In this document: in pieces, positions 45,535-58,592 of the stretch
How the letters are laid out: each line of letters begins with the position of its first letter
Numbering within the stretch: the stretch's first letter is position 1
Source of the DNA: Acinetobacter rudis
GTDB lineage: Bacteria; Pseudomonadota; Gammaproteobacteria; Pseudomonadales; Moraxellaceae
Reading direction: 5' to 3'
Length of the DNA stretch: 64,000 nt
NCBI RefSeq assembly: GCF_031157835.1
Contig: NZ_JAVIDR010000001.1
Coordinates: 248,001 to 312,000, forward strand
Program-made: the position numbers and the translations under genes
The notes under the pieces: generated by a model
What the model was told of the DNA's origin: nothing
Databases searched by the model: none
The model's input: only the letters and a program-made list of their open reading frames with translations

Positions 45535-46851
45535 TTATAAGAAAGCCACAAACAAATGAATGAGACCCGCAAAAAAGCCAGTAATCCCACCGAGCAAAAT
45601 CAAAATCCATTCATCCTCACGAAATGCAGGACGAAGTAAGTTTTGAAACTCATCAGGTGTTAGCTCGCGAATTCGATCTTTAAACATTTGAAATATTTTC
45701 TGTGCACGGCTCGCATTAAACTCCGGGTCGCATACAGGCACCATCGTAATTTCAATTGATCGATCAATCAAGTCTGTCTTCAGTCTCGCATATTCACGAG
45801 GCCCCAATGAAAGCTGTAAAGAAGTGCGTACTAAAGGCATTTCCATAATCTGATTGACATGTCTTTTAATGATACGGCGAGTTTTATCCTTTTGTGGGCC
45901 ATACATCATTTCACTCATGATGGTATTTATCGTAATTAAGTCTTCAGTAACAACACTTGCGAATACATCTGAAACTTCTTCTTGACGTTTCATAAATGCA
46001 CCTTGGATGTTATATGTACCCAAGCAAGGTATGACAGGTTTAATCCATGGAAACTTATGGTCTTTGGTGAATTCGAACAATTTTGGATAACGAATATAAT
46101 GTGGTTCTATTGGATTAAAAACCATCCAAATCGCAATCCAGTTTGTGAGGAAGCCCCATACCGCAGCCCAAAAAGGCACTGTCCAATGCCATGGCACTAA
46201 AAACCAAACGATCATTTGGAAAATACCAAAGCCCATTCCAATGATCGCACTTACATGCCAAATAAAATTAATTTCTTTTTGGCCAACTTTAAGAAACATG
46301 CGAACCATTAAACGACGATCACCTTCCATTTGGCTCACGACCATACTACGCATGTTAACGAGTGACTCAACGTTCATGGTCAGCTCAGTCACTAATTCAC
46401 GTAACACTCGAGGCAATTGTTTATGCGCTTGAGCATATATTCGACGTTTAATTGAGTAGGGCAAATTTTCCCAAAGCACTGCATTTCGATCAATCATGAC
46501 TTCATCAATAAGGTGTTCAAGCTCAAAGCCCACTTGCTCACCAATAATGCGTGCCATGTCTTCTGGATCCATTGCATCAAGAAATTCACGCAAAGAACCA
46601 AGTTTGGACAAGGTATTATCTGTAATAATCCCCGAAATACGACCCGCTTTTCGCGGTACAATCCCCTGCCAGCCAACTGGCAAAGACCCAAGATGAAATC
46701 CCCAAAAATTGATTGGGTAAAACACCATTTTTAATGCCATCCAAACATGTGCCCAAGTGACCACAGCAGTGACAGGAATAATACTTAGAACTGCGATATG
46801 GTCGGGTCGGTTTAAAAAGGCTTGCCACAAATCGCTGAGGTATTCAAACAT
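45535..46851 (-). CDS. DUF445 family membrane protein
   Basis: The 438-residue protein has hydrophobic segments near the N-terminus (IAVLSIIPVTAVVTWAHVWM), a pair in the middle (IGMGFGIFQMIVWFLVPW and WAAVWGFLTNWIAIWMVF) and one at the C-terminus (ILILLGGITGFFAGLIHLFV). The block FLTNWIAIWMVFNPIEPHY is the DUF445 family signature. The long hydrophilic part is helical. No function is established for the family. It may be cotranscribed with adk. Confidence 0.82.
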   Translation of the reverse strand: MFEYLSDLWQAFLNRPDHIAVLSIIPVTAVVTWAHVWMALKMVFYPINFWGFHLGSLPVGWQGIVPRKAGRISGIITDNTLSKLGSLREFLDAMDPEDMARIIGEQVGFELEHLIDEVMIDRNAVLWENLPYSIKRRIYAQAHKQLPRVLRELVTELTMNVESLVNMRSMVVSQMEGDRRLMVRMFLKVGQKEINFIWHVSAIIGMGFGIFQMIVWFLVPWHWTVPFWAAVWGFLTNWIAIWMVFNPIEPHYIRYPKLFEFTKDHKFPWIKPVIPCLGTYNIQGAFMKRQEEVSDVFASVVTEDLITINTIMSEMMYGPQKDKTRRIIKRHVNQIMEMPLVRTSLQLSLGPREYARLKTDLIDRSIEITMVPVCDPEFNASRAQKIFQMFKDRIRELTPDEFQNLLRPAFREDEWILILLGGITGFFAGLIHLFVAFL

Positions 46852-46908
46852 GCATGACTCTCGTATTTAATTCTATTCGTGGTCGAATGAAGTAATAAAC
46901 AGCTTTAT

Positions 46909-47427
46909 TTACAAACCCAAACTAAAGGTATAGGCAAACTGAATCACAGGTTCTGATTCAAAAACAGTTGCATTCTCTTTAGTTAGTTTTTGCCCTGCAC
47001 CTAATCCAACACTAACTGTACTGATTCGTTCTTTATTTAAAATTACATAAGAAAAATCAACACCCGCCCCCAATTGGGTTTCGGTCTTTTGTGCATAGGT
47101 TTTACTTTTGAGATGTCCCATATAGGCCCCCAAATAATAACCATTTTGTTCAGTGCCTGTAAGTACTAAAGGATATCTAAATCCCACTTGTGCGCCAAAT
47201 GCATGATCATCGTTTAGAAAAGCACCAGTTTTAATATAAGCGATCCCATAAGGATTTACCCACTCCATATTTGCATGTGCTAGCCTCATTGTTAAACCCG
47301 CACCTGCATTCAGTGCTGACGCAGCTTCCCCAGTTTTAAGTTTTGCTTGAAAAAACTCGGACTGTGGTGCCGCATGAGATTGATTTATAAATATTCCTAC
47401 AAGTATAAAGGGAAGGATTATTTTCAT
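46909..47427 (-). CDS. Small outer-membrane beta-barrel-like protein
   Basis: The 172-residue product has a signal peptide (ILPFILVGIFINQSHA, cleaved before Ala-Pro). The mature part alternates polar and hydrophobic residues in strand-like blocks (HAFGAQVGFRYPLVLTG, YYLGAYMGHLKSK, QLGAGVDFSYVILN, STVSVGLGAGQ) and ends PVIQFAYTFSLGL, which fits a small eight-strand outer-membrane barrel. An earlier start at 47439 is possible; the ATG at 47427 places the signal correctly. It is divergent from mrdA. Function unknown. Confidence 0.72.
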   Translation of the reverse strand: MKIILPFILVGIFINQSHAAPQSEFFQAKLKTGEAASALNAGAGLTMRLAHANMEWVNPYGIAYIKTGAFLNDDHAFGAQVGFRYPLVLTGTEQNGYYLGAYMGHLKSKTYAQKTETQLGAGVDFSYVILNKERISTVSVGLGAGQKLTKENATVFESEPVIQFAYTFSLGL

Positions 47428-47659
47428 TCTACCATCCATGTTGATCGTTCTACTTCATTGAAGTTATATTTTCCCTGCCGAGGACTTTAACAGAATAAAA
47501 GCTCGTCTTTATATACAATATGCTAGAAATTTGATGTCTAAAATGTCAAAACTCCTTTTAATTTATCCTCCTATTTTATTTTTTATTCTTTCTTGTAAAT
47601 CTAAGGTAAAATACACTGTTTTGCGACTTTCCACTGTCTAGACCTAGCCGAATCAATCT

Positions 47660-49675
47660 ATGAAGCAACAGTTTCCTTTAAAAAATGTTCAACAAGAAAA
47701 ACGTATTTTTCGTAGTCGCATATTCTTTGCTATTGGTTTAGTGCTGTTTTGTTTACTCCTCCTTATCGCTCGTTATGCTTATCTTCAAATTGTGCACTAT
47801 GAAGAACTCAGTACAGCTTCAGATAAAAATCGTATTCGACTGCAGCCAATAGCACCGGCACGTGGGTATATTTACGATCGTAATGGTATTTTACTTGCAG
47901 ATAACTTTCCTGTTTTTACAGCAACACTCAGCAAATCAGATATTCTTGAATCAGATAATATTGATGAAATGCTGACACGACTCACTCCTATATTGCATTT
48001 AACTGAAGATGATATTCAGCGTTTTAAAAGTCGTATTAAAACAGCAAAAAAAACAGAAAGAGTCACACTTAAACTCAATTTAAATGAAGTTGATATTGCC
48101 AAATTTAGTGAGGTTAAATTCCAATTTCCTGGGGTAAATATTGAAACACAAATGACGCGATATTATCCTCATGGTGAATTATTTGCCCATGTTATCGGAT
48201 ATGTTGGGCGTATTAATGACAAAGAATTAAAAAGTATTGATAAAGAAGCTTACGCAGGAACAAATTTAATCGGCAAAATTGGGGTAGAAAAATCATATGA
48301 AGATTTACTCCATGGCGTGCCAGGTTATGAATCCATAGAAGCCGATGCTCATGGTAATGTTTTACGGCACTTAGGTCGCAAAGAATCTACACGTGGTAAT
48401 GATCTATATCTATCTCTAGATTATGGTTTACAACAGGTTGCTGCTGAGCAACTGGCAGATAAACGTGGAGCAATTGTAGCCATTGACCCTCGTACAGGAG
48501 AGCTTCTAGCGCTTGTCTCCAGCCCAAGTTTTAATCCTAATTTATTTGTAACCGGTATTGGCCATGAAGATTATAGTGCGCTACGTGACAACTTAGACCA
48601 ACCGCTTTATAACCGTGCTTTACAAGGGTCATATCCTCCAGGTTCGACAATCAAACCAATGGCTGCTTTAGCCGGAATTCATTATGGTACTACGGATTGG
48701 AATGCCTCAATTTCTGACCCTGGCTATTTCCACTTACCTGGCGATTCACATAAATTCCGTGACTGGAAAAAAACCGGTCATGGCGTAGTTAATATGCATA
48801 AGGCCATTATGGTTTCTTGTGATACTTATTTCTATGTTCAAGCTTATCAATTGGGTATCGAACGTTTAAATACTTGGATGCGTCAATTTGGATTTGGTGA
48901 AAAGACTGGGGTTGACCTTCCGAATGAAAGTTCAGGGCTCTATCCGAACCCAGAATGGAAAATGCGTACCCGTAAAGCTAAATGGCTAAAAGGTGAAACA
49001 ATTTCTGTAAGTATTGGCCAAGGGGCCTTTATTGCCACACCATTACAACTTGCTATGGCAACAGCAATCACGGCCAATCATGGTGCACATGTTACTCCCC
49101 ATGTACTTCGTGCAACTCGCGGTGCCAAACCCCATGAAATTATTAATGCTCCTACTGGTCGTATACAGTTCAACGGTACAGAAGATGATTGGGTAAAAAT
49201 GCGTAATGCGATGGTGGACGTTATTGAATCAGGGACTGGACGAGGCATTAAAACCCTTAACTACCTCATTGCGGGTAAAACGGGTACTGCCCAAGTAAAA
49301 AGTATTGCGCAAGGTAAACGTTATAATGAAGCATTGCTCACTAACCGCCAGCTAGATCACGGCCTATTTGTTGGTTTTGCCCCTGCAGAAAACCCTGAAA
49401 TTGCGATTGCTGTGATTTGGGAAAATGGTCGTCATGGTGGTTCAGCCGCTCGCTTAGCTCGTCCAGTACTTGACTATTGGCTCATTCAACGTAAGAAAAA
49501 GCCACTGTTACCAGCCAACCATCAAATTACGGGTGGGTTGATGACTGCTGGAATAAAACCTGAAGACATTGAGGCCAATTTTGCCAGTGGCGCGGCAGCA
49601 ACATCAACTGCCAAAAAACCTAAACCAACTGCAACACCCGTTCAACCTATAAGTGATGAGACAATCAGTGAGTAA
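47660..49675 (+). CDS. mrdA: Penicillin-binding protein 2, cell-elongation transpeptidase
   Basis: PBP2 crosslinks peptidoglycan in the elongasome. The 671-residue protein has an N-terminal membrane anchor (IFFAIGLVLFCLLLLIARYA), the PBP dimer domain (ARGYIYDRNGILLADNFPVF), and the transpeptidase with the active-site Ser329 in PPGSTIKPM, the SCD motif (VSCDTYFYVQ) and the KTGTAQ motif. The C-terminal 60 residues are Pro/Thr/Ala-rich. In E. coli it precedes rodA (mrdB); here rsmD follows with an overlap instead. Confidence 0.96.
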   Translation: MKQQFPLKNVQQEKRIFRSRIFFAIGLVLFCLLLLIARYAYLQIVHYEELSTASDKNRIRLQPIAPARGYIYDRNGILLADNFPVFTATLSKSDILESDNIDEMLTRLTPILHLTEDDIQRFKSRIKTAKKTERVTLKLNLNEVDIAKFSEVKFQFPGVNIETQMTRYYPHGELFAHVIGYVGRINDKELKSIDKEAYAGTNLIGKIGVEKSYEDLLHGVPGYESIEADAHGNVLRHLGRKESTRGNDLYLSLDYGLQQVAAEQLADKRGAIVAIDPRTGELLALVSSPSFNPNLFVTGIGHEDYSALRDNLDQPLYNRALQGSYPPGSTIKPMAALAGIHYGTTDWNASISDPGYFHLPGDSHKFRDWKKTGHGVVNMHKAIMVSCDTYFYVQAYQLGIERLNTWMRQFGFGEKTGVDLPNESSGLYPNPEWKMRTRKAKWLKGETISVSIGQGAFIATPLQLAMATAITANHGAHVTPHVLRATRGAKPHEIINAPTGRIQFNGTEDDWVKMRNAMVDVIESGTGRGIKTLNYLIAGKTGTAQVKSIAQGKRYNEALLTNRQLDHGLFVGFAPAENPEIAIAVIWENGRHGGSAARLARPVLDYWLIQRKKKPLLPANHQITGGLMTAGIKPEDIEANFASGAAATSTAKKPKPTATPVQPISDETISE

Positions 49676-50228
49676 GAATACCAATCAACTTAGAATCATA
49701 GGTGGTGAATGGAAACGCCGCCTACTTCCTTTTGCGAGCATTGATGGTTTACGCCCTACTCCTGATCGAGTCCGTGAAACTTTATTTAACTGGTTAATGT
49801 GGGATATACAACAAACCACTGTGCTTGACCTTTGTGCTGGCTCTGGAGCTTTGGGTTTTGAGGCACTCTCACGTGGTGCCGCACATGTGACGATGATTGA
49901 ACCTCATCATGAACAATGCAATTTTTTAAGACAAAATATTAAGTTGCTTAATATCGAACACTGTAAAGTGCTACAAAGTACGGCTGAACAGGCACTCCCA
50001 AAACTACCAAATGAACAGTTTGACCTCGTCTTTTTAGATCCACCTTATAGCCTAGATTTATGGCAAACGCTTGCTGCTGCTGTAGATGCTAAACTCAAAC
50101 AACAAGCTTTGATTTATGTTGAAGCAGATCGAGACTTATCACTATTACAGCTCCCTGCTCAGTGGAACTTGCTGAAACAAACCAAAGCAGGTGTGGTACG
50201 TGCAGGACTTTATCAAAAAATAGTCTAG
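49656..50228 (+). CDS. rsmD: 16S rRNA (guanine966-N2)-methyltransferase
   Basis: RsmD methylates G966 of 16S rRNA. The 190-residue protein has the family N-terminus (QLRIIGGEWKRRLLPF), LRPTPDRVRETLFNWLMW, the AdoMet motif LDLCAGSGALGFEALSRGA and the catalytic DPPYS. Three in-frame starts lie inside the mrdA 3' end (GTG 49653, ATG 49656, GTG 49668). The last overlaps the mrdA stop by eight bases and would give 186 residues; the choice between 49656 and 49668 is open. The stop lies only two bases from that of a convergent gene. Confidence 0.93.
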   Translation: MRQSVSKNTNQLRIIGGEWKRRLLPFASIDGLRPTPDRVRETLFNWLMWDIQQTTVLDLCAGSGALGFEALSRGAAHVTMIEPHHEQCNFLRQNIKLLNIEHCKVLQSTAEQALPKLPNEQFDLVFLDPPYSLDLWQTLAAAVDAKLKQQALIYVEADRDLSLLQLPAQWNLLKQTKAGVVRAGLYQKIV

Positions 50229-50230
50229 CA

Positions 50231-50671
50231 CTACCAAATATGCACCCAAAATACTCGAATTAACTGTCCCCGATCATAGGGAAAAGTTGAAAGATATTCA
50301 TATCCAATTTTATTCAGTTTATTTACCCGATATTCAAGTCCATAACCAAATGAAATATAGAGGCTATTAAGTGACTCTAAATCTAGATTGCCTGATTTTA
50401 GCCTGGTATTCATTTGGTTCATATCATAAGCAGTATAACTAAATATATGAATACGATCGTTACGGTACACTGAATTGTTTAATACTGAATAATCTTTTTC
50501 GTGTGTGTCATAAACCACATCTAATATATCTTCTACAGGCTGTGCATTAAAATCAAAAGTAACTGAATCATCTACAGGATCAATATTTGCATGCGCAGCG
50601 CTATAGCCCAGAAGTATAAATAATAGAGTTAATAGTAAAATGTTTTTTCTACAATACACAAAGTTTCTCAA
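50231..50671 (-). CDS. Hypothetical exported protein, possible small outer-membrane protein
   Basis: The 146-residue product has a clear signal peptide (ILLLTLLFILLGYSAAHA, cleaved before Asn). The mature part is acidic at first (PVDDSVTFDFNAQPVEDILD) and then rich in aromatic residues (LYISFGYGLEYRVNKLNKIG) and ends RVFWVHIW, with the C-terminal aromatic residue typical of outer-membrane proteins. It is too short for a full barrel. It ends two bases from rsmD on the other strand with no room for a terminator between. Function unknown. Confidence 0.65.
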   Translation of the reverse strand: MRNFVYCRKNILLLTLLFILLGYSAAHANIDPVDDSVTFDFNAQPVEDILDVVYDTHEKDYSVLNNSVYRNDRIHIFSYTAYDMNQMNTRLKSGNLDLESLNSLYISFGYGLEYRVNKLNKIGYEYLSTFPYDRGQLIRVFWVHIW

Positions 50672-50790
50672 TGTTAATCAAGATATAAGGATAGATTGGA
50701 CTGAATGTATTTTTAAATCTATATTTTTTCAAGCTGTTATTTTAAATATTTAAAAGATGCCTTGAATGCTAATTGAAACTCAAATAAAAA

Positions 50791-50811
50791 GAAGCGCAAT
50801 TGATGCGCTTC
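50791..50811 (-). terminator. Terminator of the suc operon
   Basis: GAAGCGCA and TGCGCTTC pair across a five-base loop, followed by TTTTTATTT on the minus strand, 23 bp beyond the sucD stop. Confidence 0.85.
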
Positions 50812-50833
50812 CTTATTGTATTTAACTTAAAAC

Positions 50834-51724
50834 TTAAGCTAAACCTTTCTCTTTTAGCACTTGTAGCATAGTTGAACCGAGTTCTGCTGGGCTACGAGTG
50901 TATGCCATTCCAGCACGTTCAAATGCAGCAAATTTTTCTTCAGCAGTACCTTGACCACCAGAAATAATTGCACCAGCATGCCCCATGCGTTTACCTTTAG
51001 GTGCTGTTACGCCAGCAATATAACCCACGACAGGTTTAGTCACATCAGATTTAATAAATTCTGCTGCTTCTTCCTCTGCTGTACCACCAATTTCACCAAT
51101 CATAATGATTGCATCAGTTTCTGGGTCTTCTTGGAATAACTTTAATGCATCAATTTGATTCATACCTGGAATTGGGTCACCCCCAATACCAATACAAGTA
51201 GACTGGCCTAAACCAAGCTTAGTGGTTTGAGCCACAGCTTCATAGGTTAAAGTACCTGAACGTGAGATAATACCAATACGCCCTGGTTGGTGAATATGAC
51301 CTGGCATAATACCGATCTTACATTCATTTGGTGTAATCACACCTGGACAGTTTGGACCAACTAAACGTACATTGTTGCCATAAGTTTCAAGGTAGCGCTT
51401 AGCCTTAAGCATGTCAATTGTTGGTACACCTTCAGTAATCACAACAATCAAACCAACGCCCGAATCTACTGCTTCCACAATTGAATCTAAAACAAATGGA
51501 GCTGGAACATAAATCACAGAAGCATCAGCTTGTGTTTCACGCACTGCTTCTTTCATGGTGTTAAATACAGGCAAACCAATGTGAGTTTGACCACCTTTAC
51601 CTGGTGTTACTCCACCAACGACTTTAGTGCCATAAGCTAGTGCTTGCTCAGAGTGAAAAGTACCATTTTTACCGGTAAAGCCTTGAACCAAAACTTTAGT
51701 GTTTTTATTAATTAATACGCTCAT
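50834..51724 (-). CDS. sucD: Succinyl-CoA synthetase alpha subunit
   Basis: SucD binds CoA and carries the phosphohistidine that transfers phosphate to ADP or GDP. The 296-residue protein shows [20 protein letters not shown] (CoA site), [10 protein letters not shown] and [18 protein letters not shown] with the active His. Its start lies ten bases after the sucC stop, so the subunits are translated together. It is the last gene of sucAB-lpd-sucCD and is followed by a terminator. Confidence 0.97.
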   Translation of the reverse strand: MSVLINKNTKVLVQGFTGKNGTFHSEQALAYGTKVVGGVTPGKGGQTHIGLPVFNTMKEAVRETQADASVIYVPAPFVLDSIVEAVDSGVGLIVVITEGVPTIDMLKAKRYLETYGNNVRLVGPNCPGVITPNECKIGIMPGHIHQPGRIGIISRSGTLTYEAVAQTTKLGLGQSTCIGIGGDPIPGMNQIDALKLFQEDPETDAIIMIGEIGGTAEEEAAEFIKSDVTKPVVGYIAGVTAPKGKRMGHAGAIISGGQGTAEEKFAAFERAGMAYTRSPAELGSTMLQVLKEKGLA

Positions 51725-51734
51725 GTGATACTCC

Positions 51735-52901
51735 TTACGCTTTTACTGCAGCAACAATTTTCTCTGCAGCATCAGCTAAGCCATTTGCAGAGAGTAATTT
51801 AAGGCCCGATTCATCAAGTAACTTAGCCCCAAGTTCAGCATTGTTCCCTTCTAAACGAACAACAACTGGTACAGTGACATGTACTTCTTGAACCGCTGCA
51901 ATAATAGCTTCAGCGATCATATCGCAACGAACGATCCCACCAAAAATATTGATGAGTACACCTTGTACCGAAGTATCGGCCAAAATGATTTTAAATGCTT
52001 CAATCACACGCTCTTTAGTCGCACCGCCCCCAACATCGAGGAAGTTTGCTGGTTGTCCACCATAGAGTTTAATAATATCCATGGTCGCCATCGCCAAGCC
52101 TGCGCCATTGACCATACAACCAATGTTACCCTCAAGCGCTACATAGTTAAGATCAAATTCAGAAGCTTTGAGTTCACGCTCATTTTCTTGAGATTTATCA
52201 CGTAATGCCGCAACTTCAGGCAAACGATAAAGTGCATTTGAATCGATACCCACTTTGGCATCTACACAAAGGATATCGCCATTTTCACGAACTGAAAGTG
52301 GATTAATTTCAAAAAGAGCAAAGTCATTTTCAACAAATGCTTGATAAGCTGCTGACATGATTTTCACGAATTGGCTTACTTGCTTGTCTTTTAGACCTAG
52401 AGCAAAAGCAACTTCACGTGCTTGGAATGGTTGTAGACCCACTAACGGATCCACTTCAACCTTAATAATTTTTTCTGGTGTTTCTTCTGCTACTTTTTCA
52501 ATTTCCACACCACCTTCAGTAGATGCCATGAAAGTAATACGACGGCTTGAACGATCTACAACTGCACCAAGGTACAACTCACGTTCAACAGGATAAACAT
52601 CTTCAGCCACAATAATGCTATTTACAGGTTGACCTGCTGCATCAGTTTGATAAGTGACTAAACGAGTCTCAATAATGTTATTTGCAAATTCAATAACGTC
52701 TTCTTTAGATTTAGCAACTTTTACGCCACCAGCTTTACCACGACCACCAGCATGGACTTGAGCTTTCATGACTGCAAATTTGCCGCCTAATTGTTCAAAA
52801 GCTGCAACCGCTTCATCAGCATTTGTTGCAAGAATACCTTCTTGAACTGGCATCCCATACTTTTTTAACAGCGCTTTAGCTTGATATTCGTGTAAATTCA
52901 T
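51735..52901 (-). CDS. sucC: Succinyl-CoA synthetase beta subunit
   Basis: SucC provides the ATP-grasp nucleotide site of succinyl-CoA synthetase. The 388-residue protein matches the E. coli length and shows [44 protein letters not shown], and [14 protein letters not shown]. It precedes sucD with a ten-base gap. A 160-bp gap with a GC-rich hairpin separates it from lpdG upstream, so expression of sucCD may be set apart from sucAB-lpd. Confidence 0.97.
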   Translation of the reverse strand: MNLHEYQAKALLKKYGMPVQEGILATNADEAVAAFEQLGGKFAVMKAQVHAGGRGKAGGVKVAKSKEDVIEFANNIIETRLVTYQTDAAGQPVNSIIVAEDVYPVERELYLGAVVDRSSRRITFMASTEGGVEIEKVAEETPEKIIKVEVDPLVGLQPFQAREVAFALGLKDKQVSQFVKIMSAAYQAFVENDFALFEINPLSVRENGDILCVDAKVGIDSNALYRLPEVAALRDKSQENERELKASEFDLNYVALEGNIGCMVNGAGLAMATMDIIKLYGGQPANFLDVGGGATKERVIEAFKIILADTSVQGVLINIFGGIVRCDMIAEAIIAAVQEVHVTVPVVVRLEGNNAELGAKLLDESGLKLLSANGLADAAEKIVAAVKA

Positions 52902-53029
52902 TTAATTACCTTCAACTACTTGTTACTTTGTTATGACCTACTCAATACTTAAACGTCCTTCGCAATAAGCATGAGCATTTATTTAATATGATGATTTATG
53001 TATGTGACAAAATCGTGGCCACATAAAAC

Positions 53030-53051
53030 TTGAGCGGCCTAGACCGCTCAA
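53030..53051 (-). terminator. Terminator-like hairpin between lpdG and sucC
   Basis: TTGAGCGG and CCGCTCAA pair across a six-base loop 11 bp after the lpdG stop. The following minus-strand run is only GTTTTATG, so partial termination or processing is likelier than a full stop. Confidence 0.6.
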
Positions 53052-53061
53052 TACATTTCAA

Positions 53062-54528
<1,467 letters not shown>

Positions 54529-54558
54529 TCACCTGAATGTAGAATCAATTGGAAAGTA

Positions 54559-55752
54559 TTAAAGATCTAGAATCAGTTTAGCTGGCTCTTCTAACAATTC
54601 TTTGATTGTTACAAGGAAACCTACTGCTTCTTTACCATCGATCAAACGGTGATCATAAGAAAGAGCCAAATACATCATTGGCAAGATTTCAACTTGACCA
54701 TTTACAGCCATAGGACGTTCTTGGATTTTGTGCATACCCAAGATAGCAGTTTGAGGCGGGTTCAAGATTGGTGTAGAAAGCAATGAACCGAAAGTACCAC
54801 CATTAGTAATAGTGAATGTACCACCAGTCATTTCTTCAATAGAAAGTTTTCCTTCACGCGCTTTAGCCGCATAAGCACCAATACCGTTTTCTACTTCAGC
54901 GTAGTTCATACGATCAGTATCACGTAATACAGGAACAACTAGACCACGATCAGAAGATACAGCAACACCGATGTCATAGAAACCGTGATACACGATATCA
55001 TCGCCATCAATAGACGCGTTTACAGCTGGGTAGCGTTTAAGCGCTTCTGTACATGCTTTAACGAAGAAAGACATGAAACCAAGACGTGCGCCATGGCGTT
55101 TTTCGAACATGTCTTTATATTGCTTACGCATTTCCATAACAGGCTTCATGTTAACTTCGTTAAACGTAGTCAACATTGCTGTGCTTTGTGAAGCAGAAAG
55201 TAGACGTTCAGCAACACGTTTACGTAAACGAGTCATTGGAACACGTTTTTCAATACGCTCACCTACAGCAACACTCAATGGAGTTGCAGCTGGTTTCGCT
55301 TGATGATTTGAAACGTCTTCTTTAGTGATACGGCCACCACGACCAGTACCAGCAACATCAGCAGCACTAATACCAGTTTCAGACAATGCTTTACGCACAG
55401 CTGGAGATTGATCTTGTACTGGTTGAGCACGTTCAACAACAGGTGCAGCACCTGCTTGAGCTTGTGCAGCAGATTGTTCTACTTGGGCTTGTGCAGGAGT
55501 AGCAGCGCTAACAGCACCTTCTTCAAATTGAGCAATTACTTCAGCAGACAATACAGTGTCACCTTCGTTTTTCACGATTGCAACAAGGCTACCATCAGCA
55601 GGAGCAACAACTTCTAAAACAACTTTATCGGTTTCAATATCACAAATGACTTCGTCACGAGCGACAGCTTCACCTACTTGTTTATGCCAAGTTGCGATTG
55701 TTCCATCAGCAACTGATTCTGGGAACACCGGTGCTTTGATTTCGGTTGCCAT
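54559..55752 (-). CDS. sucB: Dihydrolipoyllysine-residue succinyltransferase (E2)
   Basis: E2 is the core of the 2-oxoglutarate dehydrogenase complex. The 397-residue protein has one N-terminal lipoyl domain ([15 protein letters not shown], with the lipoylated Lys), an Ala/Gln/Val-rich linker, the peripheral subunit-binding domain ([20 protein letters not shown]) and the catalytic domain ending in [15 protein letters not shown]. Its ATG overlaps the sucA stop by one base (TAATG) with GGAGA upstream inside sucA. Confidence 0.97.
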   Translation of the reverse strand: MATEIKAPVFPESVADGTIATWHKQVGEAVARDEVICDIETDKVVLEVVAPADGSLVAIVKNEGDTVLSAEVIAQFEEGAVSAATPAQAQVEQSAAQAQAGAAPVVERAQPVQDQSPAVRKALSETGISAADVAGTGRGGRITKEDVSNHQAKPAATPLSVAVGERIEKRVPMTRLRKRVAERLLSASQSTAMLTTFNEVNMKPVMEMRKQYKDMFEKRHGARLGFMSFFVKACTEALKRYPAVNASIDGDDIVYHGFYDIGVAVSSDRGLVVPVLRDTDRMNYAEVENGIGAYAAKAREGKLSIEEMTGGTFTITNGGTFGSLLSTPILNPPQTAILGMHKIQERPMAVNGQVEILPMMYLALSYDHRLIDGKEAVGFLVTIKELLEEPAKLILDL

Positions 55753-58592
55753 TACTTTGTTTCTCCTGATTGATCAGCTACGATCGCTAATGCGTCATTC
55801 ACGAGCTGAGCTTGTTGTTTTGCATGCAAATATGCTGAGCCACATGCAGGTGCAGCTGATGCTTCACGTCCTGCATAACTAATGCGAATTTGTTTACCAG
55901 ATTTGATGATGTCATCATATAAACGAGGAGCGATGAATAACCAAGCACCTTGGTTTTTCGGTTCTTCTTGCGCCCACACCAATTCTGACACATTTGGATA
56001 AGTTGCTAGAACTTCTGCCAAACGTTTTTCTGGGTAAGGATACAATTGTTCTACACGAACAATAGCAATATTGTTCAAACCTTGTTCACGACGTTTTTCA
56101 ACTAAGTCGTAATACACTTTACCGCCACAAAGAACGAGACGAGTAACGTCTGATTTATTGATTTGATCAACTTCATCAAGCACAGTTTGGAATGTACCAG
56201 TTGCAAGTTCGTCTAAAGTAGATACTGCTAATTTATGACGTAACAATGACTTCGGTGAAGTTACAATCATCGGCTTACGTAAAGGACGAATTGCCTGACG
56301 ACGTAATGCATGGAAGATTTGAGCAGGTGTAGTTGGTGTAATCACTTGCATGTTGTCTTCTGCACAAAGCTGTAAGAAACGCTCTAGACGTGCAGATGAA
56401 TGCTCAGGACCTTGACCTTCAAAACCGTGTGGTAACAACATTGTTAAACCACAAACACGTTCCCACTTAGTCTCACCAGATGCAATAAACTGATCAATTA
56501 CTACTTGCGCACAGTTTGCAAAGTCACCGAATTGAGCTTCCCAAATAACTAAGCTCTTTGGCAATGTAGTTGCATAACCATATTCAAAAGCCAATACTGC
56601 CATTTCAGACAACAATGAGTCATAGATTGCAACACGTGGTTGATTTTCTTTGACATGGCAAAGTGGAATATATACAGAACCATCAACTTGGTTGTGTAGT
56701 TTTGCATGACGGTGTGAGAAAGTACCACGACCAACGTCTTCACCAGTCAAACGAACTAAGTAACCATCATCTAATAAAGATGCATAAGCTAATGTTTCAG
56801 CTGCGCCCCAGTTAAGTGGCATTTCACCTGTTTGCATCTTCAAGCGATCATCAATCACTTTCGATACTTGGCGTTGCATCACAAAGCCTTCAGGCAACTT
56901 ACGCATGCCTTCACCAAGCTCTTTCAAACGCTCAATTGGGAAAGTTGTGTCCCAATCATCTGTATAGTCGAGACCTAAGTAAGGGCTCCAATCGACATAC
57001 ATTTTTTTGTTTGGTTCAAGTACTAAAGCATTAGCAACATGATTACCCGCTTCAAGATCTGAGCGGTAGTCTTCAATCATTTGATCTGCTGTTGAGCGAT
57101 CAAGTACTTTTTCTTGTACCAACTGATCAGCATACAAAGTACGTGTAGTTGGTTTTTTATTGATGATTTGATACATCATTGGTTGAGTTGCAGCTGGCTC
57201 ATCCGCTTCGTTATGACCACGACGACGGTAGCAGAACAAATCAATCACGACATCTTTACGGAAAGTATGACGGAAGTCATGTGCTAATTGAGCAACATAA
57301 ACTACAGCTTCAGGATCATCACCATTAACATGGAAGATTGGTGCCTGAATCATTTTTGCAATGTCAGTACAGTATTCTGTCGAACGTGCATCACGAGGAT
57401 CTGAAGTTGTGAAGCCAACTTGGTTGTTCACAACAATATGTACTGTACCACCAACGGTATAACCGCGAGTTTGTGACATTTGGAAGGTTTCTTGGTTAAC
57501 ACCTTGACCAGCAAATGCCGCATCACCATGAACAATTACAGGTAATACATCATCACCGCCAATATCTTTACGACGTACTTGACGTGCACGTACAGAACCT
57601 TCAACCACTGGCCCAACAATCTCTAAGTGAGATGGGTTAAATGCAAGTGCTAAATGAACTTCCCCACCTGGAGTCATTACATTCGATGAGAAACCTTGGT
57701 GGTATTTAACATCACCAGAACCTTTCTTATGAAGTGCTTTCCCTTCAAACTCACCAAAGAGGTCAGCAGGGTTTTTACCCATAATGTTGACTAAAAGGTT
57801 GAGACGGCCACGGTGTGGCATACCAATCACAACTTCTTTACAGCCGACTTTACCTGCACGTTGAATGATTTCATTCACCATTGGAATAAAAGACTCACCG
57901 CCTTCTACACCAAAGCGCTTCGCACCAACATATTTATTGCCAAGATATTTTTCTAGGCCTTCAGCAGCAGTTAAGCGCTCTAAGAAATGTTTTTTCTGAT
58001 CTGCATTAAAACCATAAACACCACGATCATTTTCAAGGCGTTGTTGAATCCAACGTTTTTCTTTGGTATCAACGATGTGCATATATTCCACACCAATTGA
58101 TTCACAATACGTTGACTCCATAGCATTGATCATTTCAGAAAGTGTTGCTTCTGACTTACCAATTGCTAAGTTACCCGTGTTAAACACAGTGTCTAGATCA
58201 GATTTGGTTAAACCGTGTGTAGCAAGATCAAGATCAGGTACATCTTCACGCTTTGCCAAACCTAAAGGATCGAGTTTTGCTTTTTGATGACCGCGATTAC
58301 GATACGCTGCAATCAATTGCAAAACTGCAATTTGACGACGCTCATGCTCAGTGCTGACTTCGCTTTGCACCACTGGTTGAACGCGATTTGAATTACGACC
58401 TAATAATAAAAATTGTTCACGGATATTACCGTGTGGCTGGTCACCTTTAGGAAATTTATCAAAATATTGACGCCAATCCTCGCCCACCGAGGTTGGTGAA
58501 GACAGGTATTGCTCGTAAAGCTCTTCTATATACGCTGCACTATCAGCGGAAAGTTCAGTGTCAAGACGCAATGCGTCAGCAACTTCTTGCAT
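55752..58592 (-). CDS. sucA: 2-oxoglutarate dehydrogenase E1
   Basis: E1 is the thiamine diphosphate-dependent decarboxylase of the complex. From the ATG at 58592 the protein has 946 residues, the length usual for the family; the frame continues upstream to 58721 but those residues do not match it. Visible blocks are [20 protein letters not shown] at the start, [30 protein letters not shown] with NNQVGFTTS (thiamine site) and [20 protein letters not shown]. It heads sucAB-lpdG-sucCD. Confidence 0.96.
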   Translation of the reverse strand: MQEVADALRLDTELSADSAAYIEELYEQYLSSPTSVGEDWRQYFDKFPKGDQPHGNIREQFLLLGRNSNRVQPVVQSEVSTEHERRQIAVLQLIAAYRNRGHQKAKLDPLGLAKREDVPDLDLATHGLTKSDLDTVFNTGNLAIGKSEATLSEMINAMESTYCESIGVEYMHIVDTKEKRWIQQRLENDRGVYGFNADQKKHFLERLTAAEGLEKYLGNKYVGAKRFGVEGGESFIPMVNEIIQRAGKVGCKEVVIGMPHRGRLNLLVNIMGKNPADLFGEFEGKALHKKGSGDVKYHQGFSSNVMTPGGEVHLALAFNPSHLEIVGPVVEGSVRARQVRRKDIGGDDVLPVIVHGDAAFAGQGVNQETFQMSQTRGYTVGGTVHIVVNNQVGFTTSDPRDARSTEYCTDIAKMIQAPIFHVNGDDPEAVVYVAQLAHDFRHTFRKDVVIDLFCYRRRGHNEADEPAATQPMMYQIINKKPTTRTLYADQLVQEKVLDRSTADQMIEDYRSDLEAGNHVANALVLEPNKKMYVDWSPYLGLDYTDDWDTTFPIERLKELGEGMRKLPEGFVMQRQVSKVIDDRLKMQTGEMPLNWGAAETLAYASLLDDGYLVRLTGEDVGRGTFSHRHAKLHNQVDGSVYIPLCHVKENQPRVAIYDSLLSEMAVLAFEYGYATTLPKSLVIWEAQFGDFANCAQVVIDQFIASGETKWERVCGLTMLLPHGFEGQGPEHSSARLERFLQLCAEDNMQVITPTTPAQIFHALRRQAIRPLRKPMIVTSPKSLLRHKLAVSTLDELATGTFQTVLDEVDQINKSDVTRLVLCGGKVYYDLVEKRREQGLNNIAIVRVEQLYPYPEKRLAEVLATYPNVSELVWAQEEPKNQGAWLFIAPRLYDDIIKSGKQIRISYAGREASAAPACGSAYLHAKQQAQLVNDALAIVADQSGETK

